The notes: generated by a model not told the origin, from the sequence alone. Shown: positions 8,035-17,900, counted from the stretch's first letter. The stretch: DNA of 64,000 bases from CAZAYP01 sp964489425 [NCBI: uncultured Verrucomicrobiota bacterium] (GCA_964489425.1 CAZAYP010000019.1:1-64000); one strand, 5' to 3'. Numbers and translations: made by a program.

Positions 8035-9649
8035 AGCGGTTGGTGATGGGCATGCGCCGATCCTTGCCAAACGCCTTGGGCGTGATCTTGATGCCCGGCG
8101 GTCCCTGGCGGCGCTTGTACTCGTTGAAATCCACCATGCGGATCACGCGGGTCACGGTGGCCGGGTCAAAGCCGGCGGCCACGATCTCGTCCCGGCCCTG
8201 ATCTTTCTCCACGTAGCGCTCGAGGATTTGGTCCAGCAGATCGTAGGGGGGCAGGGAATCCGTGTCTTTCTGGTTGGGCCGCAGTTCGGCGGTGGGCGCG
8301 CGGTCAATCGTGGATTGCGGGATCACCGGCGCCTGGCGGTTGCGCCATGCGGACAGCTCGTACACCAGGGTTTTGGGCACGTCCTTGATCACCGCGAACC
8401 CGCCGGCCATGTCGCCGTAGAGCGTGCAGTAGCCCGTGGCCATCTCGCTCTTGTTGCCGGTGGTCAACACCAGCCAGCCGAACTTGTTGGAGATGGCCAT
8501 GATGTTCGCGCCGCGGATGCGGGCCTGGAGGTTCTCCTCGGTCACGTCGGCCGGCCGATCCGGCCACAGCGGGCGCAGGCTGGCCTCGTACGCCTGCATC
8601 ACCGGCGCGATTGGCACGGTGAAAAACTCGATCCCCAGGGTGCGGGCCAGGAGACCGGCATCGCCCAGGGTGTCCGCCGAGGTGAACGTGGACGGCATGG
8701 TCACGCCGGCCACCCGGCCGGCGCCGAGCGCGTCCACGGCCAGCGTGGCCACCAGGGCGGAGTCGATGCCGCCGCTCAAGGCGACCACGACCTTCTTGAA
8801 CCGGTTTTTCTCCACGTAATCGCGCAGGCCGAGGATCAGCGCGGCATACACCTCGGCCACGGGGTCCATGGCCGCCACCACGGCCGGGTTCGCCGGCGTG
8901 GGCGTGTCCCGGCGGGGCAGGGCGAAGTGCAGCGTTTCTTCGCGGAACTGGGGGGCGCGCGCCAGCAGGCGACCGTCCGCGCCGATGACCATGCTGGCGC
9001 CATCGAACACCAGTTCGTCCTGGCCGCCCACGAGGTTGCAGTACAGCACCGGGGTTGCCAGGCGCAACGCGAGGCGGCGGAGGATTTCTTCGCGCTGGGA
9101 CAGCTTGCCGCGGTGATACGGCGAAGCGGAAAGGTTGATCAAGCCGTCGAGCGGCCGCGCTGGCAACTGCGTGATCGGCGGCTGGTCCAGGTACCACGAA
9201 TCCTCGCAGATGTGCACCGCGATGCGAAACCCATGGACCTCCAGGACCAGGGGGGTGTGCCCCATGGCAAAGAGGCGTTTTTCGTCGAACACGCCGTAGT
9301 TGGGCAGCATGTGTTTCCGGTAGGCGGCCACGCGCGCGCCCTGGCTGAAAACCACGGCCGCATTGCCCGCCGGCACAGAGGCCCCGTCCGGAGCGCCCAC
9401 CAGGACCATGGCTTGCGGTGGCAACCGGCCGGCCATGAGATCCAACTGGCGCTGGACATCCCGCAGGAAATGGGGCTGCAGCACCAGGTCCTCCGGCGGA
9501 TACCCGGACAATGCCAGCTCAGGGAAAACCACCACGTGGGCGCCATTCGCCGCGGCCGCCTGGGCCGCGGCCACCATCTTGTCCGCATTATCCGCCAAGG
9601 CCCCCACCGTGACATCCAGTTGCACCAGGGCAATATTCAGCGTTTGCAT
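8018..9649 (-). CDS. nadE: Glutamine-dependent NAD+ synthetase
   Basis: Final step of NAD biosynthesis: amidation of deamido-NAD using glutamine. Of 543 residues, the N-terminal glutaminase (nitrilase fold) has the Glu-Lys-Cys triad Glu44 (FPELALSGY), Lys112 (YRKHMLPNYGVFDE) and Cys148 (VHICEDSWY). The C-terminal synthetase has the ATP pyrophosphatase loop LSGGIDSALV at about 291-300. Length is typical for the two-domain bacterial enzyme. I start at ATG 9649 (MQTLNIALVQLD); an in-frame ATG at 9661 would add four residues. The frame extends further upstream but that part is not family-like. It is convergent with cca and divergent from the gene at 9746. Confidence 0.93.
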   Translation of the reverse strand: MQTLNIALVQLDVTVGALADNADKMVAAAQAAAANGAHVVVFPELALSGYPPEDLVLQPHFLRDVQRQLDLMAGRLPPQAMVLVGAPDGASVPAGNAAVVFSQGARVAAYRKHMLPNYGVFDEKRLFAMGHTPLVLEVHGFRIAVHICEDSWYLDQPPITQLPARPLDGLINLSASPYHRGKLSQREEILRRLALRLATPVLYCNLVGGQDELVFDGASMVIGADGRLLARAPQFREETLHFALPRRDTPTPANPAVVAAMDPVAEVYAALILGLRDYVEKNRFKKVVVALSGGIDSALVATLAVDALGAGRVAGVTMPSTFTSADTLGDAGLLARTLGIEFFTVPIAPVMQAYEASLRPLWPDRPADVTEENLQARIRGANIMAISNKFGWLVLTTGNKSEMATGYCTLYGDMAGGFAVIKDVPKTLVYELSAWRNRQAPVIPQSTIDRAPTAELRPNQKDTDSLPPYDLLDQILERYVEKDQGRDEIVAAGFDPATVTRVIRMVDFNEYKRRQGPPGIKITPKAFGKDRRMPITNRYAPSA

Positions 9650-9745
9650 GGTTCCGCTCATACCATGGCCGCGACAGCCCGCAAAAGGAAATAATCGAGC
9701 GCCTGATTTAACGCCGCGCGGGTTCAAGGGTATGTTGTCTATGAT

Positions 9746-10270
9746 ATGAATTATCAACGCGTTGGCGCGATCGGGATCAAGATCGCGATCATGCTTGTCG
9801 GCCTGATGGTACCGGCCAGGGTCTTGGCGTGGGATTCCGTGATGCTGGAGATGCACTCCGGCGAGCGGGAAAGCGAGTGGCGTGATGCGCTGGCCAAGGC
9901 GTGGGACGGCCAGACCGAGGTGCGCATCGAGGGGGGGCGGATTGATGTGATGACCGGCGAAGCGGCCATTGAACTTGACTGGCCCCACAAGTGGCACGAG
10001 GGCTTGGGCCAGGCGCTGCATTATTCGGATTCCACGGGGAAACAGGGCATCCTGGCTTTGATTGCGTATGGCCAGGGGCCGGAAAAACTGCAGACCAACT
10101 CGATCCTGCATTTTGACATGGTGGAGAAGACTTGCAACCGGCATGGGATCCGCCTGGTGGTCCTGTTTCCTTGCAAGGCGGAAAAGTTCAAGCACACCAA
10201 GGTTAAAAAAAAGATCAGCCGGGCCGGTAATCTGACGCCAGCCGCGCTGTCAGCCCCTGCAGGGGCTTGA
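9746..10270 (+). CDS. Exported protein with PD-(D/E)XK nuclease-like core motif
   Basis: A 174-residue protein with a signal peptide (charged start, then IKIAIMLVGLMVPARVLAW; cleavage probably near residue 28). The mature part has GGRIDVMTGEAAIELDW followed by HKWHEGLGQALHYSDSTGKQ and the strand GILALIAY. A strand with Asp67, then Glu76-x-Asp78 and a KW...GQALHY helix, is the arrangement of restriction-endonuclease-like folds; I infer the fold only, and activity is unproven. Its C-terminal SAPAGA is encoded by a 16-bp palindrome. The next gene starts 13 bases after its stop, behind a strong AGGGGGGA site, so the two probably form an operon. Confidence 0.6.
   Translation: MNYQRVGAIGIKIAIMLVGLMVPARVLAWDSVMLEMHSGERESEWRDALAKAWDGQTEVRIEGGRIDVMTGEAAIELDWPHKWHEGLGQALHYSDSTGKQGILALIAYGQGPEKLQTNSILHFDMVEKTCNRHGIRLVVLFPCKAEKFKHTKVKKKISRAGNLTPAALSAPAGA
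10252..10267. repeat. 16-bp perfect palindrome at a gene end
   Basis: AGCCCCTGCAGGGGCT is a perfect inverted repeat with no spacer, overlapping the last codons of the exported protein gene. It is followed by TGAGC with no T tract, so it is a weak terminator candidate at best; a binding site or decayed repeat is equally possible. Confidence 0.4.
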
Positions 10271-10283
10271 GCAGGGGGGATCC

Positions 10284-10838
10284 GTGGGACGGTGTGTACA
10301 ACTGCATGGCGCCGGGCTAATGATGCCGATCCTTGTCACGGTGATGGCGGCGGCGGTGTTGTATTCCGGGTGCACTGCCACGGATAACAGCCAAGCCAAC
10401 ACCAGCCCGGCGGAGCACCTGGTGTGGGCTGAACCAGTCTACGAACCCCCGGCCACCCGGGGAACCACCCGCCCGCCACCACCGGTATATTCACCGGACG
10501 ACGCCCGCGAACTGGGGCTGAACCTCCGCAAGGCCGTGCTGGCGGCGTACCAGGAAAAAGCCGATCGGACGGGCTACAGTTCCGGCGGCCGCGTGTACCT
10601 GGGGCCCAAGGACGCGGTCTGGCAGGTGCAAACGCAAATGCAGGAGTTGCGGCACGGGTATTTCAACTTGCAGGTTACCGTCGTGGCTACGGACACCATG
10701 AAGGCCAAGACCTGGAGCAAGATCTACGAGAACGTTAAAACCTTCCAGGGCGACGCCCAGGCGTTTGGTCGGACGATCGCAGCGGATCTGTGGTTCATGG
10801 AGCAAGGCCAGCCGAGTGCGCCGGGAGCCAAGACGTGA
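10284..10838 (+). CDS. Putative lipoprotein, unknown function
   Basis: A 184-residue protein with a lipoprotein signal: a hydrophobic stretch PILVTVMAAAVLYSGC ending in a lipobox-like LYSGC, then a Thr/Pro-rich linker (TRGTTRPPPPVYSP) and a compact C-terminal domain (YLGPKDAVWQVQTQMQELRH, then NLQVTVVATDTMKAKTW). I chose GTG 10284 because AGGGGGGA lies just upstream and the extra residues give the signal peptide an Arg; ATG 10320 in the same frame would remove all positive charge. I do not recognise the domain. It follows the nuclease-fold-like exported protein and probably shares its transcript. Confidence 0.6.
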   Translation: MGRCVQLHGAGLMMPILVTVMAAAVLYSGCTATDNSQANTSPAEHLVWAEPVYEPPATRGTTRPPPPVYSPDDARELGLNLRKAVLAAYQEKADRTGYSSGGRVYLGPKDAVWQVQTQMQELRHGYFNLQVTVVATDTMKAKTWSKIYENVKTFQGDAQAFGRTIAADLWFMEQGQPSAPGAKT

Positions 10839-10907
10839 CCGGCCGCATGCAGGTGACACTCAGCGCGACCCTATCACCACCGTTTCGGCAACCGATCGAA
10901 TCCCCGC

Positions 10908-10936
10908 TTGTTTCCCCATTTCGGCGGGATTATATT
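10908..10936 (+). promoter_or_regulatory. Sigma-70-type promoter for the C39-RHS gene
   Basis: TTGTTT at 10908-10913 and TATATT at 10931-10936 are separated by exactly 17 bp in an otherwise GC-rich genome. The predicted start near 10943 would leave a leader of about 60 bases before the ATG at 11006. Confidence 0.55.
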
Positions 10937-11005
10937 GTTGTAGTTTCACAGTAGGTTTCGTGGTTCATGAGGGGGGCCTTGAAGAGGCCTGTGAGGAGGC
11001 ATCGG

Positions 11006-14000
11006 ATGTTTTCATGGCGTTGCAAGGCAACCAGGTTGGTTGCATGGATCACGTTCTTTGGCCTGTCAACCGGCACCTGGCATATATGGGCGGCCGACGT
11101 AACCACCGCGGCGCTCAAGGGGCTGGACTTGGCGCAACCCCCCAGCGTGGCGCAGATCATGGCCGCGGGGCAGTTGGGCGGTGAACTCTACCCGACCCAT
11201 GCACCGGCCGACACGCCCGCCGCGCAGCAGGCTGGCTGGGAGTTTGCCCGGATCATCGAACGGTGGAACCGGCATGAGTACCGCGAGGCCGTGGAAGCAT
11301 TCCGCAACTATGCCGCAACGTTTCCCGACAGCCCCTGGCGGGCCGAGGCCCTGCTGCACGTGGGTTGCGACGCCACGTATCATGGCCGGTACACCGAGGC
11401 CGAAACCCTGTTTGCGGACATCATTACGGCGACGGAAACATCCAAGGATCCAGGCGCGCGGATGATGTGCAACAAGGCGCGCCAGCGCCTGGCCCTGGTC
11501 AAGTACGCCCAAAACAACTTCACGGCCGCCAGCCGCCTGTTTGCGGAAGTGTTCCGGGACAGTCCCGACTGGCGGCTGAAAACCTATGCCGCGCATTGGA
11601 TCCAACGCCTGTCGCGCTTGTCGCAGAACCGCCAGGCCATGCTCAACTGCGGCCGGCAGGCGCTGGCCGCGATGCTCAAGGCGCGCGACCCGGACTTTGA
11701 CGCCCGGCAGCTGGCCGCGCGGGCAGGCGCGACCGACCGTGGCCAGGACCTGGACACGCTGGCCCGCCTGGCCGCGGAGTTCGGGTTTGACGTGACCGGC
11801 CTGCGGCTGGCCGCGGCCGACCTGCCGCGCCTGCCGCTGCCGGCCATCGTGCACCTGCCCGCCCGGACGGGCGGCGACAGCGGCCATTACTGGCTGCTGG
11901 AACAATGCGACGCCCGGACGCTTGAGCTTTTTGATCCCCAGTCGCGCCAGCGCTTCCAACAAACGCCGGCCGAGTTCGTGGCCCAGTGGGACGGCGTGGC
12001 CCTCGTGTTGGCCCAAACCGCGGACTTGCCCGGTCAGCGGCTGGCGGCGGCGGCTATGGCGGAGCTCTGGGGCGGCTGTTGCGGCGCGCCCAAGCCGGAA
12101 GACAATACCGGGTGCCCGGGCGACAAGTCCGGCCGGCCGCCGCAGAAGAAGCCGGGCTGCTGCAAGGGGTGCGGGGCGCCGGATTGGGACATCAACCTGA
12201 TTAACCTGAACCTGTATGTTGTGGATGTCCCGCTCTGGTACCACAGCCCGGCCGGCCCGGACATGCGGATGATTCTGTCCTACAACTCCGAGTCCGCGCT
12301 GCAGCATTACGAGCCGTTCGGCAACAAGTGGTCGTTCGCGTTCCTGAGCTACCTGGTGGTGGACACGGCCGGCAACGTCACGGTGTTCATGCCCGACGGC
12401 CGGCGCGACCAGTACCTGCCCGCCGCGGGCGGCGGCTATGAGCCGCCGTTCCGGGGGCACAACACGCTGACCCGCGTCGCGGAAAATCACTTCACCCTGC
12501 GCCTGCCGGACGATTCGGTCTACACGTACCAGATTCCGCCGGGTTCCGGCAGCCAGCAGCCGTTCATGACCGAGATGCGCGACCCGCACGGCCTGGCCAT
12601 CACCATGGGCTTCAACACCAATGTGCAGCTGGTCACCATCACCGATGCCTTCGGCCGCACCAATGCGCTGGCGTATAACGCGCAGGGGTTGGTCAGCCAG
12701 ATCGCCGACCCGTTCGGCCGCCGCGCGGGCTTCGAATATGACGGCCAGGAGAATCTCACCAATATCGTGGATATGGCCGGCTACGCCACGGGCCTGACGT
12801 ACGACAACCTCCGCATGCTCACGTCCATGGGCAACGCGGAGTCGCGGACGCTGATTCTCGTGGAGCCCGCGGACGGGGTGGAAACCGAGGAGAACTTCAA
12901 CGCGTATCCGCCGCCCGGCGCGCCCATGTGGGAGAACGCCCGCGTGACGGTCACGGATGGCGCGGGCGGCCGCGAAGAGTTTTTCTACTATGCCGGCTGC
13001 TACAACGGCGCCTGCGGCGGCATGGTGTGGCACGTGCTGCCGAACGATTACGTGGCCTGGGAAAGCCCCGAGGTGAACAATGACATGCCCACGGTGCCCA
13101 AGACCTGGTATTACCTGGGCCTGTTCGGCAACCAGGATTTCGGCGAGATCGTCCAGGCGGACAACCGGTTGGGCGGCCATATCTGGTTCGAGATCGATCC
13201 GGACACCGGCGATCGGACGGCGATCGAGGATTCCCTGCATCACAAGTGGCATTTCCAGTACAACAGCCGGAACCTGCCGACCCGGTTCATGGACCCCATG
13301 GGCAATGTGACCCGGTTGGGATACGCCACCAATGGCGTTGACCTGGTGTCCATCAGCAATTTTTACGGCGCCGCGCGCATGGCCTACACGCCGCAGCGCG
13401 AGCTGGCCGCGGCCGGCGATTTCCTGGCGCAAAGCACCCGGTTCGGCTACAACGAGCTGGGCCAGTTTGCCGCCATCACCAACCCGGCGGGCGACGTGGT
13501 GCGGTTCACCTACGACCCGGACCACCGCCTGCAGCAGGTGACGTTGAACGGGCAGCCGTTCAACAGTTACACCTACGACGCGTATGGCCGCATCAGCACG
13601 TTCACGGACGCCGCCGGCTGGCCGCGCGGCTACCAGTACAACGGGCTGAACGAGATCACCAATATCCTGTTCCCGGACGGCCGCGGAATCCGGTTCCGCT
13701 ACTCCGCCTGCTGCCCGCACCAGTTGGAGGAGGTGATCGCCCGGGATGGGCGCCAGGTCCTGTTCCAGTACGACCGGGCGCACCGCCTGACGCGCGTCAC
13801 CCATCCCGACCAAACCCAGGTGCGCATGGCCTACGACGCCAACGGCAACCTCACCGAGTGGCAGGACCCCAACGGCCGGATTACCCGGTTTTACTACAAC
13901 AGCGAGAACCTGGTCACCCAGCGCTGGTTCAGCGGCGGCATCGTGCTGGCCTATGACTATAACGAGATGGGCCTGCTGCTCGGCCGCCGCAACGCGCGCG

Positions 14001-15781
14001 GCACGCGGGTGGATTACCAGTACGATGGCAACTACAACATCAAGGCCGTGGACTACGCCGACGACACGCCGGACGTGTCCAACCAGTACGACCGCGTGAA
14101 CCGCCTGGTCAAAATCTGGGCCGGCAATCAACTGAAGCGGGAATACACGTACAACGCCAACGGCTGGCTCGTGAATAACGACGGGCCGTTCGCGCTGGAC
14201 ACGTTCACTTACCAGTACGATGCCCTGGGCCGGATCACCAACATGTTCAACCTGCGCGATTATGCCGCCGGCTATGCGTTTAATGCCGCCGAACGCATCG
14301 CCGCGGCCTGGTTGGGCACGAATGAGTATGACTTTGCCTACGCCGGCGCCAGCCCCTGGGTGCAGGCCATGACCCGGCCGGACGGCACGATCACGGAAAC
14401 CGCGCGCGACCCGCTGGGCCGGGTGACCAACCTCCTGACCCGCACCGGCGCGGGCGCCATCGTGCGCCAGTATGCGTACACCTACAGCAGCAACGACTGG
14501 CGCCTGGCCATGCGCAGCACCAATGACCCGGCCTACGCGTTCCCGGACAACCAGCGCGTGTTTTATACCTACGACGCCGCCAACCGCATGACCGCCAGCA
14601 CGCCGCCGCTGACCCAGTATGCCTACGATGCCGACGGCAACATGACCCGCTGGGTTACGCCCTCGGGATTGATCTTCCATGCCACCTATGACGCCGAGAA
14701 CCGGCTGACCTCGCTGATCTACACCAGCGTGGCCGTGCGCATCACGCATACCTATGATTACGCGGGCGGGTACTTTGTGGCCGAGCAGCAGCGGTACCGG
14801 GCGTTGTTGCTGGAAGAGAGCACCAGGTACTTGCGCAGCGGCCGCGCGGTGCTCCAGGAACTGGACCGCTTGGATGCCGTGACGCGCAGCTACCTCTGGG
14901 GGCCGGGGCTCACGCCGGCCGGCGGCGTGGGCGGCCTGTTGGCCGTCCAATCGGCCGGCACCAACTATTCCGTGGTGTGCGACGGCGTCGGCAACGTGAC
15001 CGCCATCCTGGCGCCGGGGCCGCAGGTGGCGGCGGACTACCGCTACGATCCGTTGGGCCGCCTGCTGGCGCGCGGCGGCGGCTTCAGCCAGCCGTACCAG
15101 TTCTCCACCAAGCCGTATAATGACATGACCGGCCTGTATGACTTCGGCTACCGGTTCTACGAGCCGGTCAGCGGGCGGTGGCTTAACCGCGATCCGATCC
15201 TCGAGAGCGGTGGCGTCAACCTGTACCAATACTCGCTATGCAACCCGATGAACTACGTGGACGAAGACGGCCGCTTCGCGTGGTGGGCCGTAGCCGCGGG
15301 CGTCGTCGGCGCGGGCATGGCCGCGTACGAAAACCATGCAGATTTCGCCTGTGGCCGCATCAGCGGGGGGCAATACGCGGCCTTGATCGCCGTCAATGGC
15401 GTGGTGGGGGGCGTGTCGGCGCTGGTCCCGGGCTGGGGCGGCGTGGCGGCCGGTGCGGCGTCCGCAGCGCTTGGCGACCTGTTCAAGCAGGCCCTGACCG
15501 CCCCCTGCTTGCAGGCCATCAACCCTTACAGCCCCATTTCCTCAGCCGCCATGGGGGCGCTGGGCGGAGTGGTGGGCATGGGCGCGGGGGCCTTCAGCAA
15601 GTGGGCCGTCACCGCCAAGTACACGCCCTACATGGAAATGGTCTTGCCCACCCATTATGGACAATCCCCGGACGTGGGTTCGTTCGCCGCCGGGTTCGGG
15701 ACCTCCTTCTTCTGGAGCGGCACCAGCAAAAAGTACCTGGAACCCACGTTCTGGGGCCTGCCGCCGGACTACGTGGAGTAA
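11006..15781 (+). CDS. Secreted C39-peptidase-like / RHS repeat fusion protein
   Basis: A 1591-residue exported protein. Order: signal peptide (WITFFGLSTGTWHIWAA), TPR-like helices at about 65-200, a papain-like C39-type domain with Cys215 (LNCGRQALAAML), His294 (SGHYWLLEQ) and Asp310 (LELFDPQ), a Cys-rich linker (CCKGCG), then RHS/YD repeats from about 400. The RHS core ends with GLYDFGYRFYEPVSGRW and the RDPILESGGVNLYQY box near 1375-1415, followed by a Gly/Ala-rich, membrane-helix-like tail of about 170 residues. I chose ATG 11006 because AGGAGG ends seven bases before it; ATG 10967 lacks such a site. In RHS toxins the tail after the core is the effector and the shell is self-cleaved; here the tail is unrecognised and the C39 domain is an attractive processing protease. 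No immunity gene is obvious. Confidence 0.85.
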   Translation: MFSWRCKATRLVAWITFFGLSTGTWHIWAADVTTAALKGLDLAQPPSVAQIMAAGQLGGELYPTHAPADTPAAQQAGWEFARIIERWNRHEYREAVEAFRNYAATFPDSPWRAEALLHVGCDATYHGRYTEAETLFADIITATETSKDPGARMMCNKARQRLALVKYAQNNFTAASRLFAEVFRDSPDWRLKTYAAHWIQRLSRLSQNRQAMLNCGRQALAAMLKARDPDFDARQLAARAGATDRGQDLDTLARLAAEFGFDVTGLRLAAADLPRLPLPAIVHLPARTGGDSGHYWLLEQCDARTLELFDPQSRQRFQQTPAEFVAQWDGVALVLAQTADLPGQRLAAAAMAELWGGCCGAPKPEDNTGCPGDKSGRPPQKKPGCCKGCGAPDWDINLINLNLYVVDVPLWYHSPAGPDMRMILSYNSESALQHYEPFGNKWSFAFLSYLVVDTAGNVTVFMPDGRRDQYLPAAGGGYEPPFRGHNTLTRVAENHFTLRLPDDSVYTYQIPPGSGSQQPFMTEMRDPHGLAITMGFNTNVQLVTITDAFGRTNALAYNAQGLVSQIADPFGRRAGFEYDGQENLTNIVDMAGYATGLTYDNLRMLTSMGNAESRTLILVEPADGVETEENFNAYPPPGAPMWENARVTVTDGAGGREEFFYYAGCYNGACGGMVWHVLPNDYVAWESPEVNNDMPTVPKTWYYLGLFGNQDFGEIVQADNRLGGHIWFEIDPDTGDRTAIEDSLHHKWHFQYNSRNLPTRFMDPMGNVTRLGYATNGVDLVSISNFYGAARMAYTPQRELAAAGDFLAQSTRFGYNELGQFAAITNPAGDVVRFTYDPDHRLQQVTLNGQPFNSYTYDAYGRISTFTDAAGWPRGYQYNGLNEITNILFPDGRGIRFRYSACCPHQLEEVIARDGRQVLFQYDRAHRLTRVTHPDQTQVRMAYDANGNLTEWQDPNGRITRFYYNSENLVTQRWFSGGIVLAYDYNEMGLLLGRRNARGTRVDYQYDGNYNIKAVDYADDTPDVSNQYDRVNRLVKIWAGNQLKREYTYNANGWLVNNDGPFALDTFTYQYDALGRITNMFNLRDYAAGYAFNAAERIAAAWLGTNEYDFAYAGASPWVQAMTRPDGTITETARDPLGRVTNLLTRTGAGAIVRQYAYTYSSNDWRLAMRSTNDPAYAFPDNQRVFYTYDAANRMTASTPPLTQYAYDADGNMTRWVTPSGLIFHATYDAENRLTSLIYTSVAVRITHTYDYAGGYFVAEQQRYRALLLEESTRYLRSGRAVLQELDRLDAVTRSYLWGPGLTPAGGVGGLLAVQSAGTNYSVVCDGVGNVTAILAPGPQVAADYRYDPLGRLLARGGGFSQPYQFSTKPYNDMTGLYDFGYRFYEPVSGRWLNRDPILESGGVNLYQYSLCNPMNYVDEDGRFAWWAVAAGVVGAGMAAYENHADFACGRISGGQYAALIAVNGVVGGVSALVPGWGGVAAGAASAALGDLFKQALTAPCLQAINPYSPISSAAMGALGGVVGMGAGAFSKWAVTAKYTPYMEMVLPTHYGQSPDVGSFAAGFGTSFFWSGTSKKYLEPTFWGLPPDYVE

Positions 15782-15785
15782 GGCC

Positions 15786-17900
15786 ATGAAAATGAATTAT
15801 CCTTTTCCTGGTTCCGGGCTGAAATGGGTTGCGGCCGTTGGGCTGGCCATTGGACTTGTCGTGTCGGCTGCCCACGGGGATGGCGAGACCTACGATTATG
15901 ATGCCTTGGGCCGGATCATCACCGTAACCTACAACGATGGCGCGGTGATGGAGTATGTCTATGACAACAACGGCAACCGGCTGGTGAAATCCATCCGCGT
16001 GGGCGGCGCCGCCACCAACCATCCGCCGCTGGCCGTAACCCAGCCGGGCATTGCCGACGGCGCCACCAATGTGGCCACTCGCGACCTGGTGGTGGCCTGG
16101 ACCGGCGTGACCGATCCGGACCCCGGCGACAGCGTCAGCTACGGCCTGTACCTTGGCACCAACGCGGTGCCGCTGCCCGCCTGGAGCGGCTGGGAGACAA
16201 ACTACACCGTCGAGCGGCTGGCGGCGTTCACCCGCTATTACTGGCGCGTGACCTCGCGCGACAGCCAGAACGCCAGCACCTCCAGCGTGACCTGGTCGTT
16301 CGTCACCGGCAACGCCGTGCCGCAGGCCGACTTTGCCGCCAGCCCGCGCTCCACGTGGGTGCCGGCCGAGGTGTTCTTCACCGACACGTCCGTGTCGCCC
16401 GACGATCCCATCACGGTCCGGGCCTGGGACTTCAACAATGATGGCCACGTGGACGCCACCAACCAGCACCCGGTGCATGTGTATACCAATGCCGGGTTCT
16501 ACACCGTGCGCCTGGACGTGCAGGATGAGCACGGCGCCGCGGCGACGATGATCAAAACCAACTATATCGAGGTTTACGACGATTCCGACTACGACGGCAT
16601 CGTCAATACGTTGGACAATTGTCCCTACACCTACAATCCTGGCCAGCGCGACATGAACACCAATGGCGTCGGCGACGTCTGCGACCCGGACATGGACAGC
16701 GACGGCATCCCCAACGACACCGACAACGTGCCGTGGATCCCCAATCCGGATCAGGCGGATTCCGACCACGACGGCTATGGCGATGCCGGCGCCACCAGCC
16801 ATTGCGTGTGTACCAGCGCCGAGTTGCAGGCCGCGCTGACCGCGGCGGCGACCAACGGGCTGGACGATGTGGTGCACCTGGTCCAAGGCCTGTACCGGGT
16901 GCCGGACAACGGTGGCGCGGCGTTTACCTACCGCACCAGCGAATCCAACCAGCTCGTGCTGCTGGGCGGCTACCTGGCCACCGGCTGCGCCGTGCGGGTC
17001 ACCAATGCCGTGGCCACGATCCTGGATGGGGAGCAGACCCTGGTCAATGGCGATGGCGGCATCCTGAACCTCGTCGCCGAGGCTGACTGGGCGTTTGCCA
17101 ACCTGGTGCTGGACAGCCTCACGCTGCGCGGCGGCCATGCCTACCACTATGGCGGCGGGGCCTACGCGCACAGCACCTTTGGCGGCATCCAGGCGCGCAA
17201 CCTGCTGGTGTATTCCAACCTGGCCGTGCAAAGCGGCGGCCTGCTGCTGGAGGCTGTGCACGGCGCCATCGAGGTGGGCAAATGTGTCGTCCAGGACAAC
17301 ACGGCCGACTATTTCGGCGGCGCCTGGCTGCACTCGGCCAACGGCACCATCACCGTGCGCAACAACCTGTTTGCCCGCAATCAAGCCCTGTACTATGGGG
17401 GCGGGCTGACCTTTGACGTGGCCTACGGCAGCTCGGTCGTCGAGAACAACACCCTGGTGGCCAATGAAGCCCACGAGCTGTTTGCGCCCGCCTTGTACAT
17501 GATCATGAAAGATTGCGCGGACGTGCACCTGCGCAATAACATCATCTGGACCAACCTGGCGCCGGACGAGTGGGAGATCGAAGTCGATGATCGCTCGCGT
17601 GGCGATGCGTACGCGTGGCACAACGACATCATGCTCTTTGAAACGTTCAAGTTCAAATCGCTGATTGGGAACATCAGCCTGTGGCCCGCGTTCAAGAACC
17701 CGGCCGCCGGCGATTACGCGCTGGCCAGCGACTCGCCCTGCATCGATGTGGGCACCAACCAGACCTGGATGGCCACGGCCACGGACCTGGCCGCCCAGGC
17801 GCGGGTCATCCACGACATCGTGGACATGGGCGCCTTCGAGTTTAATCCGGCCCTGTCCGGCCTGCGCGCTTTGCCCTGGCTGATGCTGCTGATGGAGTAA
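15786..17900 (+). CDS. Secreted YD-repeat / PKD / calcium-repeat / beta-helix protein
   Basis: A 704-residue exported protein. After the signal peptide (WVAAVGLAIGLVVSAAHG) comes a short RHS-like YD unit (YDYDALGRIITVTYNDGAVM, about 33-60), an FN3-like domain (100-180), a PKD-like domain with WDFNNDGHVD (about 185-260), thrombospondin type-3 calcium repeats (DMDSDGIPNDTDN) at about 265-335, and right-handed parallel beta-helix repeats to about 680, finishing with the choice-of-anchor-Q-like box SPCIDVGTNQ. It ends LPWLMLLME, a tail shared in pattern with three other proteins here. ATG 15786 lies five bases after the RHS stop, so the two genes are likely cotranscribed. Probable surface or adhesive role; not proven. 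Confidence 0.8.
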   Translation: MKMNYPFPGSGLKWVAAVGLAIGLVVSAAHGDGETYDYDALGRIITVTYNDGAVMEYVYDNNGNRLVKSIRVGGAATNHPPLAVTQPGIADGATNVATRDLVVAWTGVTDPDPGDSVSYGLYLGTNAVPLPAWSGWETNYTVERLAAFTRYYWRVTSRDSQNASTSSVTWSFVTGNAVPQADFAASPRSTWVPAEVFFTDTSVSPDDPITVRAWDFNNDGHVDATNQHPVHVYTNAGFYTVRLDVQDEHGAAATMIKTNYIEVYDDSDYDGIVNTLDNCPYTYNPGQRDMNTNGVGDVCDPDMDSDGIPNDTDNVPWIPNPDQADSDHDGYGDAGATSHCVCTSAELQAALTAAATNGLDDVVHLVQGLYRVPDNGGAAFTYRTSESNQLVLLGGYLATGCAVRVTNAVATILDGEQTLVNGDGGILNLVAEADWAFANLVLDSLTLRGGHAYHYGGGAYAHSTFGGIQARNLLVYSNLAVQSGGLLLEAVHGAIEVGKCVVQDNTADYFGGAWLHSANGTITVRNNLFARNQALYYGGGLTFDVAYGSSVVENNTLVANEAHELFAPALYMIMKDCADVHLRNNIIWTNLAPDEWEIEVDDRSRGDAYAWHNDIMLFETFKFKSLIGNISLWPAFKNPAAGDYALASDSPCIDVGTNQTWMATATDLAAQARVIHDIVDMGAFEFNPALSGLRALPWLMLLME

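Noticed and set aside
9650-10195. N-terminal extension of nadE to 10195
   Set aside because: It would overlap the divergent exported protein gene and has no family similarity; nadE begins normally at 9649.
11066-15229. A 1387-codon open frame on the minus strand opposite the RHS gene
   Set aside because: It is a shadow of high-GC codon usage; its translation is low-complexity His/Arg/Gln/Val-rich with no signal peptide or family motif, while the plus frame has clear domains and a ribosome binding site.
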